From positions 1 through 5,968 of the forward strand of contig JALXCX010000226.1 in NCBI GenBank assembly GCA_026990725.1: DNA of 5,968 nucleotides. Reading direction: 5' to 3'. Positions 1 through 5,105 of this stretch are shown one piece after another. This stretch comes from Desulfobulbaceae bacterium (GTDB lineage Bacteria > Desulfobacterota > Desulfobulbia > Desulfobulbales > Desulfobulbaceae). Both the position numbers and the translations under genes were made by a program. The first letter of the stretch is position 1. Each line of letters begins with the position of its first letter. Under the pieces are notes generated by a model. That model saw nothing but the letters and a program-made list of their open reading frames with translations. It was not told the origin of the DNA and ran no database searches.

Positions 1-63
1 GATGTTGTTCTGCGCGAGATATGTTTTCAAGTTCTCGACGGCTGAACTTGTTACTTCCAGCAT
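1..63 (-). CDS. HesB/IscA-like protein, N-terminal fragment cut by the window edge
   Basis: Only the first 21 codons lie in the window; they read MLEVTSSAVENLKTYLAQNN followed by Ile, open to the edge. The pattern of a short beta strand (LEVT), then Ser-Ala and an amphipathic helix, resembles the start of small HesB/IscA-type (A-type iron-sulfur carrier or related) proteins, and the MLEVT start is one I associate with deltaproteobacterial members. The start is well supported: GGAGG lies 5 nt upstream of the ATG. The diagnostic cysteines of the family would lie beyond the edge, so iron-sulfur carrier function cannot be confirmed. It is transcribed divergently from the phosphofructokinase, so the two may share a control region. 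Confidence 0.6.
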   Translation of the reverse strand, partial: MLEVTSSAVENLKTYLAQNNI

Positions 64-68
64 GATAA

Positions 69-73
69 CCTCC
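69..73 (-). promoter_or_regulatory. Strong Shine-Dalgarno site of the HesB/IscA-like gene
   Basis: The minus strand reads GGAGG, a full match to the anti-Shine-Dalgarno core, 5 nt before the ATG whose first base is at 63. This fixes the start of the edge-truncated gene. It is much stronger than the ribosome binding sites of the plus-strand genes in this window. Confidence 0.8.
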
Positions 74-126
74 ATGTCTAATATGAAAAAAATAAATTGT
101 TAAATAGTGCCTAATTGATCAGTATT

Positions 127-155
127 ATTCTATACAAATAAGGTAGATTTGTTGA
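127..155 (-). promoter_or_regulatory. Candidate sigma70-type promoter for the HesB/IscA-like gene
   Basis: On the minus strand TCAACA (150-155, 4 of 6 to TTGACA) is separated by 17 nt from TAGAAT (127-132, 5 of 6 to TATAAT). Initiation near position 120 would give a leader of about 57 nt before the ATG at 63. The region is very AT-rich, so such matches arise by chance and this is a weak call. A second -35-like hexamer, TTGACT (158-163), has no good -10 at standard spacing. Confidence 0.3.
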
Positions 156-308
156 TAAGTCAATGGCTGAATAGGATAATTGTCTGAAAGTATCACAAAC
201 TATGCTGTGCTACGTTGTGTGACTGTGCGTTTGGCGACAGATTATTATTGATAAAAAAGGAAAAAAGTCGGTTACTTTAAAAAAAAGTTGGTATTATTTG
301 TCTTGCCA

Positions 309-324
309 GTCAGTTTAAAGTGAC
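309..324. promoter_or_regulatory. Candidate operator: 16-nt near-palindrome upstream of the phosphofructokinase
   Basis: GTCAGTTTAAAGTGAC is self-complementary at 14 of 16 positions; only the fifth and twelfth bases break the symmetry. It ends 44 nt before the preferred kinase ATG at 369. A dyad of this size fits a site for a homodimeric helix-turn-helix regulator. It does not match the CRP, FNR, Rex, Fur or Cra consensus as I know them, so the cognate factor is unknown. Confidence 0.35.
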
Positions 325-368
325 ATTTTTTCGGTTTGTTTTTTTATGCAAATTAAATGGATGTAATA

Positions 369-1460
369 ATGCGAAAAATTGTAATTTCTACAGGAGGGGG
401 CGATGCCCCTGGTTTGAATGCTGTAATTTTTGCCGTGGTGAACTCAGCAACAAGACTTGGCTGGGAGGTGTATGGAAGCCGTCAGGGGTATAAAGGTCTG
501 CTTGATCCTGAGTATCTTGTCCGTTTGACTCCGGAAGTGGTGGAGGAAATAACTCCCATTGGCGGAACTATTCTTGGCACCACAAACAAAGGAAATCCTT
601 TTTCCATGCCGGTAAAAAACCTGGCAGGTGAGACCTCTTTTGTCGATGTATCAGATAAAATTATAGATAATTTCAATCGAATGGGATTTTATTGTCATAT
701 TGCTATTGGGGGTGACGGAAGTCTGGAAATAGCCCATAATTTTGCCCGGAAGGGTATGCCCGTTATCGGTGTGCCTAAAACCATTGACAATGATCTTGAG
801 GCCACTGACCGGACATTTGGTTTTGATACTGCCGTGGCGACTGCCACTGAGGCCCTGGACAAGCTGCATTCAACCGCTAAATCGCACGACCGGGTCATGG
901 TTGTGGAGGTTATGGGCCGGGAATCCGGCTGGATAGCTCTTTATTCAGGCATCTCCGGGGGGGCTGACGTTATTCTTATCCCTGAAATACCTTTTAACAT
1001 GGAGACTGTCTGTAAAAAAATCAGTGACAATGAACTCCATGAGAAAGACTATGCAATAGTAGTAGTAGCTGAAGGGGCCATAGCCGAAGGCGGATCTGTT
1101 ATCAGCCGGGGGGAAGGCGAGACTGGAAGGGAAGAGGTGGTACTGGGAGGTATCGGTGAGTGGGTAGCTGATGAGATCCGTCAACGAATAGGTAAGGACA
1201 CCCGTTCTCTTGTTTTGGGCCACTTGCAGCGGGGTGGCTCTCCAACCACTTTTGATCGATTACTTGCCCTGAGGTTTGGAGCGGCTGCAGTGCGTCTTGC
1301 CGACGCTGGAATTTTTAATCATATGGTTGCGTTCGTCCCGCCGGGGATGTCTTCTGTGCCGCTTGAGGAGGCTATTTGTGTGCGAAAGAAAGTTGACCTG
1401 GAAAGCGACAAGGTGCTGACAGCCCGGGAAATAGGGATATGTCTTGGAGATACTCCCTAA
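369..1460 (+). CDS. pfkA: 6-phosphofructokinase, group III (Gly/Lys type, probably ATP-dependent)
   Basis: This is a cytoplasmic glycolytic enzyme that phosphorylates fructose 6-phosphate to fructose 1,6-bisphosphate. Visible motifs, numbered from ATG 369: the nucleotide loop TGGGDAPGLN (8-17), GGDGS with D116 and G117, PKTIDND with K137 and catalytic-base candidate D140, VMGRESGW (181-188), and near the C-terminus LGHLQRGGSP. E. coli PfkA equivalents are D103, G104, G124, D127 and R171, a constant offset of 13. Gly at the 104 position predicts ATP as donor; PPi-dependent enzymes have Asp there. Lys at the 124 position is typical of PPi-type and mixed group III enzymes. The product is 363 residues, normal for the group and longer than PfkA. 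I chose ATG 369 because a GGA lies 7 nt upstream and the protein then begins MRKIVIS, like its family; ATG 357 adds MDVI and lacks a ribosome binding site. The 3' end overlaps the next gene by 22 nt. Confidence 0.93.
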   Translation: MRKIVISTGGGDAPGLNAVIFAVVNSATRLGWEVYGSRQGYKGLLDPEYLVRLTPEVVEEITPIGGTILGTTNKGNPFSMPVKNLAGETSFVDVSDKIIDNFNRMGFYCHIAIGGDGSLEIAHNFARKGMPVIGVPKTIDNDLEATDRTFGFDTAVATATEALDKLHSTAKSHDRVMVVEVMGRESGWIALYSGISGGADVILIPEIPFNMETVCKKISDNELHEKDYAIVVVAEGAIAEGGSVISRGEGETGREEVVLGGIGEWVADEIRQRIGKDTRSLVLGHLQRGGSPTTFDRLLALRFGAAAVRLADAGIFNHMVAFVPPGMSSVPLEEAICVRKKVDLESDKVLTAREIGICLGDTP

Positions 1461-2110
1461 CCATGCAGACCAGTGAAAAATTAAAGGAAATTTATCAACG
1501 GCTCTCTAATCACTACGGACCACAGAACTGGTGGCCCGCTGAAAGCCGGTTCGAGGTTATGGTGGGGGCGATTCTTACCCAGAACACCAATTGGCAAAAT
1601 GTTGAAAAGGCCCTTGCCAATCTCCAGTCAGCGGAGCTGTTGTCACTGGGGTCCATGTCGGAACTTACGGTTGAGAAGCTTGCAGAGCATATCCGTCCTG
1701 CGGGGTATTATACTCTTAAGGCAAATCGTTTGCAGAACCTTTTTCACTTGCTTAACGAGCAGTGGGACGGTGATCTTGATTATTTTTTTCAGCAACCAGC
1801 AATGGCCCTCAGGGAGCAGTTGATATCTGTCAAAGGGATCGGCCCGGAAACGGCTGACGCTATTGTCTTATATGCTGCTGAAAAACCTGTTTTTGTGGTC
1901 GATAATTATACCCACCGGATTCTGTCCCGCCACGACATCATCCCCCGAGAATGCGGCTATTATGAAATTCAGGAAATTCTTACCGATAATCTGGACGAAG
2001 ACGTGCATCTTTTCAACGAATTTCATGCATTATTGGTTCAGGTCGGTAAGCAATTCTGCAAAAAAACAAACCCAAAATGTGACGAGTGCCCCTTACAGGG
2101 GCTGGTGTGA
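1439..2110 (+). CDS. HhH-GPD DNA glycosylase, endonuclease III/MagIII-like (COG2231 type)
   Basis: This is a base-excision repair glycosylase of the helix-hairpin-helix GPD superfamily, 223 residues. The N-terminal part has the FEVMVGAILTQNTNWQNVEKA block (family FE..VGAILTQNT.W.NV). The hairpin and catalytic segment follow: VKGIGPETADAI with E137, then VVDNYTH with catalytic Asp D155. In E. coli endonuclease III the lyase Lys120 and Asp138 are also 18 residues apart, so E137 occupies the Lys120 position; H. pylori MagIII (3-methyladenine glycosylase) has Glu there too. I therefore infer a monofunctional glycosylase, probably for alkylated bases. The C-terminus has C207-x6-C214-x2-C217 of a [4Fe-4S] loop, but the expected fourth Cys, at 223, is Val followed by the stop. 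Removing one G from the GGGG at 2098-2101 would supply it. ATG 1439 overlaps pfkA by 22 nt; ATG 1463 (GGAGA 12 nt upstream, product MQTSEKL) is an equally plausible start. Confidence 0.88.
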   Translation: MSWRYSLTMQTSEKLKEIYQRLSNHYGPQNWWPAESRFEVMVGAILTQNTNWQNVEKALANLQSAELLSLGSMSELTVEKLAEHIRPAGYYTLKANRLQNLFHLLNEQWDGDLDYFFQQPAMALREQLISVKGIGPETADAIVLYAAEKPVFVVDNYTHRILSRHDIIPRECGYYEIQEILTDNLDEDVHLFNEFHALLVQVGKQFCKKTNPKCDECPLQGLV

Positions 2111-2161
2111 TGGCTGTTCATTTTTCGTTTTTCACCTTCCTTAGCCGTTTATTCAGTGTCT

Positions 2162-2175
2162 CGTTAAACTTAACG
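2162..2175. promoter_or_regulatory. Small dyad in the leader of the acyltransferase gene
   Basis: CGTTAA and TTAACG flank a 2-nt centre, giving a perfect 6-bp dyad that ends 14 nt before the GTG start. As RNA its loop would be too tight for a stable hairpin, so a DNA operator is the more natural reading. The 79-nt gap (2111-2189) between the glycosylase and the acyltransferase contains no clear Shine-Dalgarno sequence and no convincing promoter. Confidence 0.25.
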
Positions 2176-2189
2176 CTTAGAAAACATAA

Positions 2190-4202
2190 GTGACTTCTTC
2201 TCCTGCTGCACAGAATAGGCCTCTTTATCGAGCTGATATTGACGGATTACGGGCTGTGGCCGTTCTGGCTGTTATTGCTTATCATGCGTGCCCATCGCTT
2301 ATGCCCGGAGGGTTTGCAGGAGTTGATGTTTTTTTTGTTCTTTCCGGATATTTGATATCGTCAATTATTCTTCGGGGAATACAGGAGAAAACATTTCGAT
2401 TTCGTGATTTTTACACCCGTCGTATTCGAAGAATTTTTCCGGCATTGATCGTCGTCTTTATGAGCTCTTTAATTATCGGATACGGAATACTGCTTGCTGA
2501 CGAATATGCAATGCTTGGCAAGCATGTTGCCTCCGGCAGTATTTTTTTGTCAAATTTTACTTTATTAAACGAAGCAGGTTATTTTGATGTTACTGCAGAG
2601 TTAAAACCATTACTTCATCTGTGGTCATTGGGGATAGAAGAACAGTTTTATATTTTCTGGCCCCTCCTTCTGGTCCTGGCCTCCCGTTTTCATCTTCGTT
2701 TGTTTTGGTTTATTTTGTGTATTGCAATTCTCTCGTTTGGCGCGAATGTGTTGCGGGTTGATGCCCATCTTGTCCAGACCTTTTATAATCCTGTTACCCG
2801 TTTTTGGGAGTTAATGGCTGGAGCGTTACTGGCAAGCAGTTCTTTTTTATCAGCACTTATGGTCTCTGTACCCAAAAAACGGCTGCGTAATGTGATGTCC
2901 TTTCTTGGGCTATCCTTGATTCTGTTATCATTTATGCTGGTGAATAAAAATGATATCTATCCGGGATGGTGGGCAACATTGCCTGTTTTGGGAACAGTTT
3001 TGGTTGTTGGAGCCGGAGCAACTGCCTGGTTGAATACTAAAGTGCTTTCTGTACGGTCTTTGGTTTTTGTCGGTTTGATAAGCTATCCCCTGTACTTATG
3101 GCACTGGCCATTACTTTCTTTTGTACGAATTGTGGAAGCTGGGCATCCTCCATTGTTTCTTGAATGTCTCAGTGTTGCCGTTGCTTTTGTCTTGGCTTGG
3201 GCAACGTATCGCTATATAGAAAGATTTCTCAGGCACAATCCTTCTTCCTGGGTCTTGCCGGGGCTCCTGGGGACTATGGCAATTCTGGGTGTTACTGGAA
3301 AATACATTGAGTTGGAAAAGGGATTTCCGGCAAGGCCCTCAGTTGCCCATTACCAGGATTTTGACAGGCAAATGGTTCGTGAAGCGGCAACAGATAAGAA
3401 TTGCGAACAGTATGTACTGACACGGGGGGGAAAGAAAGAGTTTTATTATTGCCGGGCGAGGAATCTTGAAAAAGAAAAATGGCTGGCAATTGTTGGAGAT
3501 TCCCATGCCCATGTTCTGTTTCCCGGGTTTGCAGAACAGGCTGCGGCAAGAGGCTACGGAACTCTTTTATTGGCTAACACCAGTTGTCCTCCACTGGAGG
3601 GGGCCGCAACGGGAAAAACTGACACGGAAAGGTCACAATGTGCTGATAAGATTGAGCAGATACTGCGGTTGGTTGAAGGAGAAGCAAAAATTCGCAAGGT
3701 AGTTTTTGTGACACGAGGCCCTATCTATATATCCGGTCAGGAGTTCGGGGTTAGGTCACGCAAACGTCGGATATTCCTTACGTCTGTTGAGGATGAGAGT
3801 TTACCGCCAAATAATGTCTTTTTCGCTTCTTTGCAAAACACTGTTGATCGGCTTATGTCTGCAGGAAAGAGCGTTGCTTTGTTCATCGAAAACCCGGAAA
3901 TGGGTGTAAAACCAGGAGATTGTAACAGGAGGCCGTTTACTTTTACGCATATTCGCCCTAAGTTTCAAATACCCTATAAACAGTATGCGGCGCGCATGGG
4001 CCATTATCGCCAGCAGATGGAAAAGATGGCTGCCCATAATCCCGGCCTTGTTTTATTAGATCCTGAACCGTTATTTTGTAGTAAAACGACTTGCTTTGGA
4101 ATCCGTAATGGGCAGTTACTTTATTCTGATGATGATCATTTAAGTGTAGCCGGAAGTAAGTATGTTGCCAGTGAATTGTCTTCGTTGATTTTTATGAAAT
4201 GA
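2190..4202 (+). CDS. Membrane acyltransferase (AT3/OafA-like) with C-terminal SGNH domain
   Basis: An integral inner-membrane enzyme predicted to O-acylate (usually O-acetylate) an envelope glycan such as O-antigen, capsule or another surface polysaccharide. The N-terminal acyltransferase-3 domain (about residues 12-350) starts with YRADIDGLRAVAV and shows the R-x10-H signature (R21, H32), GVDVFFVLSGYL (44-55) and HLWSLGIEEQFY (143-154), with roughly ten hydrophobic helices. A soluble, presumably periplasmic SGNH domain follows (about 400-670), with GDSH (436-439, nucleophile S438) and DDDH (647-650, D647 and H650) completing the triad, plus several Cys suited to disulfides. At 670 residues it matches two-domain OafA proteins. 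The start is GTG at 2190, directly after an in-frame TAA, and is needed to keep YRADIDGLR; no good ribosome binding site precedes it. The acceptor glycan is unknown, and no polysaccharide genes adjoin it. Confidence 0.93.
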   Translation: MTSSPAAQNRPLYRADIDGLRAVAVLAVIAYHACPSLMPGGFAGVDVFFVLSGYLISSIILRGIQEKTFRFRDFYTRRIRRIFPALIVVFMSSLIIGYGILLADEYAMLGKHVASGSIFLSNFTLLNEAGYFDVTAELKPLLHLWSLGIEEQFYIFWPLLLVLASRFHLRLFWFILCIAILSFGANVLRVDAHLVQTFYNPVTRFWELMAGALLASSSFLSALMVSVPKKRLRNVMSFLGLSLILLSFMLVNKNDIYPGWWATLPVLGTVLVVGAGATAWLNTKVLSVRSLVFVGLISYPLYLWHWPLLSFVRIVEAGHPPLFLECLSVAVAFVLAWATYRYIERFLRHNPSSWVLPGLLGTMAILGVTGKYIELEKGFPARPSVAHYQDFDRQMVREAATDKNCEQYVLTRGGKKEFYYCRARNLEKEKWLAIVGDSHAHVLFPGFAEQAAARGYGTLLLANTSCPPLEGAATGKTDTERSQCADKIEQILRLVEGEAKIRKVVFVTRGPIYISGQEFGVRSRKRRIFLTSVEDESLPPNNVFFASLQNTVDRLMSAGKSVALFIENPEMGVKPGDCNRRPFTFTHIRPKFQIPYKQYAARMGHYRQQMEKMAAHNPGLVLLDPEPLFCSKTTCFGIRNGQLLYSDDDHLSVAGSKYVASELSSLIFMK

Positions 4203-4231
4203 TTTGTAACAGGAGATCCTTTATTCTGATG
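4119..4231 (+). repeat. 13-nt direct repeat, copies 100 nt apart
   Basis: CTTTATTCTGATG occurs at 4119-4131, inside the last codons of the acyltransferase (around the Asp of its DxxH motif), and again at 4219-4231, just after its stop. The copies are exact and offset by 100 nt. They may be a trace of a local duplication of the gene end or coincidence; the sequence between them is not otherwise repeated. Confidence 0.4.
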
Positions 4232-4439
4232 CTGCTGCGGCAGAACAGTCTATCCCTCTTTGTTGGGGGACAAGGTTGGCTACATAACCTTTCTTGATGA
4301 TGTTAGCGGGCTAATCTGCACTTAGCCCAGGCGAATATTTGTTCATTGTTCTGACTGCTCACGGGTTTTTTTTGCTTCAATAATGGTATAAGTTTCTGGG
4401 TGCGAAGAAGAAAGGTCTATGGTTGAAATCCTACAGGCT
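4203..4439. other. Convergent intergenic region
   Basis: This 237-nt gap lies between the ends of the plus-strand acyltransferase and the minus-strand ATPase. I see no gene in it. It holds the second copy of a 13-nt repeat (4219-4231), overlapping inverted repeats at 4303-4328, a 7-nt inverted repeat (CAGAACA 4241-4247 with TGTTCTG 4347-4353) that encloses them, and a T8 run at 4366-4373. Transcripts from both sides should end here, but no classical GC stem directly followed by a T-run is present for either strand. Confidence 0.5.
4303..4328 (+). terminator. Hairpin with alternative arms, possible terminator of the plus-strand genes
   Basis: GGGCTAA (4308-4314) and TTAGCCC (4322-4328) form a perfect 7-bp stem with a 7-nt loop. 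TTAGC (4303-4307) could also pair with GCTAA (4310-4314) across 2 nt, so the middle arm has two possible partners, the longer being favoured. The stem lies 105 nt after the acyltransferase stop. It is followed by a moderately T-rich stretch rather than a clean T-run; the T8 run is 37 nt further on. It could act as a weak terminator or mRNA 3' stabiliser. Confidence 0.35.
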
Positions 4440-5105
4440 TTACAGGCCGGCTGGTTGATCGGTTTTTTCCAGGTGTTCACGCAGACCTTCAAGCAAAACA
4501 AATCGTCCCAATGGAATGACTTTACAGGGAAAACTTCCTGTGAAAAGCGGATTGTCACAGAGGCCGCCAGACAGGTAGAGTTTGTCCGGTGTTCCGGCGA
4601 AGCGCCAAGCGTTTCGGGCAATCCCACGGACAAATTTGGCAACAGCCTCGGTTTCTGAAATCCCGGAAACCACTGCATCAAAAATATTGCTCATGCCCAG
4701 AACACCGCAGGTTATCGAGAAGCCGTTATCCGGCACCGGGACCTTTGCGTAATCTATGTCATAGTATTTTGATAGTAATTCAATGGTGAATCCCATTGAG
4801 GCCCCGCATTCGGCATTCCAGCCCATATCGGCAACAACACCTTCCTGATAGCGGATATATTTTATATCACGGCTGCCGCAGTCGAGTAGAACAAAGTCAT
4901 TTTTCTTAATTAATCGTTTTCCGCCCCTGGCCAGGGCAGTGAGCTCGTTAATGCTTTGCTTACTTCGTCGTTGCGCATTGTGGCCGGTGGCCAGATCTGC
5001 CATGAAATTCCGGGTCAGGTCACGGGTTGGCAGGATTTCTGCCGGTTGGCCGCTTTCTGTCTCCAGAAGCTTGCAGTACGACGTGCCAAAATCAGCCAAC
5101 AGCAT
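4440..5105 (-). CDS. Compact HgdC/BcrA/BadF-type ATPase (reductive activase)
   Basis: This ASKHA-fold ATPase belongs to the family that activates 2-hydroxyacyl-CoA dehydratases and forms the ATPase subunits of benzoyl-CoA reductase, driving low-potential electrons to a partner iron-sulfur enzyme. It is 221 residues, shorter than HgdC at about 260. Motifs in order: phosphate-1 loop DFGTSYCK (5-12), ATG-like ATGHNA (39-44), NELTALARGG (53-62), phosphate-2 DCGSRDIK (75-82, family DIGGQDSK), NAECGASMG with C100, SITCGV with C133, and adenosine loop LSGGLCDNP (178-186). C100 and C133 correspond to the two Cys by which each HgdC subunit binds the dimer-bridging [4Fe-4S] cluster. The start is firm: AAGGGG lies 6 nt before ATG 5105. 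The first 14 nt overlap the end of the upstream gene, implying coupled translation. No dehydratase or reductase subunit is visible here, so its target is unknown. Confidence 0.87.
   Translation of the reverse strand: MLLADFGTSYCKLLETESGQPAEILPTRDLTRNFMADLATGHNAQRRSKQSINELTALARGGKRLIKKNDFVLLDCGSRDIKYIRYQEGVVADMGWNAECGASMGFTIELLSKYYDIDYAKVPVPDNGFSITCGVLGMSNIFDAVVSGISETEAVAKFVRGIARNAWRFAGTPDKLYLSGGLCDNPLFTGSFPCKVIPLGRFVLLEGLREHLEKTDQPAGL

Larger units (their letters stand above)
64..368. other. AT-rich divergent intergenic region
   Basis: This stretch of about 305 nt separates the minus-strand HesB/IscA-like gene from the plus-strand phosphofructokinase. I see no convincing gene in it. It contains the candidate minus-strand promoter (127-155), an imperfect dyad with CACA/TGTG ends (about 194-221), A-rich tracts (252-286), a -10-like TATTAT on the plus strand (292-297) without a recognisable -35, a 16-nt near-palindrome (309-324) and a T-rich leader (326-345). 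A six-codon ORF (346-366) ends 2 nt before the preferred kinase start. The region plausibly carries both divergent promoters and at least one operator, but only the sequence symmetry is directly visible. Confidence 0.5.

Noticed and set aside
194..221. CRP- or FNR-like site built from CACA and TGTG ends
   Set aside because: The arms pair at only about 9 of 13 positions with a gap, and the spacing does not fit TGTGA-N6-TCACA or TTGAT-N4-ATCAA.
289..306. Sigma54 -24/-12 promoter (TTGG and TTGC elements) upstream of the kinase
   Set aside because: The GG and GC elements are 15 nt apart instead of the required 12.
945..1223. Minus-strand frame of 92 codons within the phosphofructokinase
   Set aside because: It is antisense to a clearly conserved kinase segment and has no supporting features. 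The same applies to the other short frames inside the kinase, glycosylase and acyltransferase.
4361..4380. T8 run as an intrinsic terminator
   Set aside because: No GC-rich stem directly precedes it on the plus strand; the nearest hairpin ends 37 nt upstream.
4343..4681. Minus-strand frame of 112 codons overlapping the activase end and extending into the convergent gap
   Set aside because: Its protein has no recognisable motifs and low-complexity polar composition, and the activase frame over the same bases carries family motifs. It could have been a frameshifted continuation of the activase, but the part beyond the activase stop shows no related sequence.
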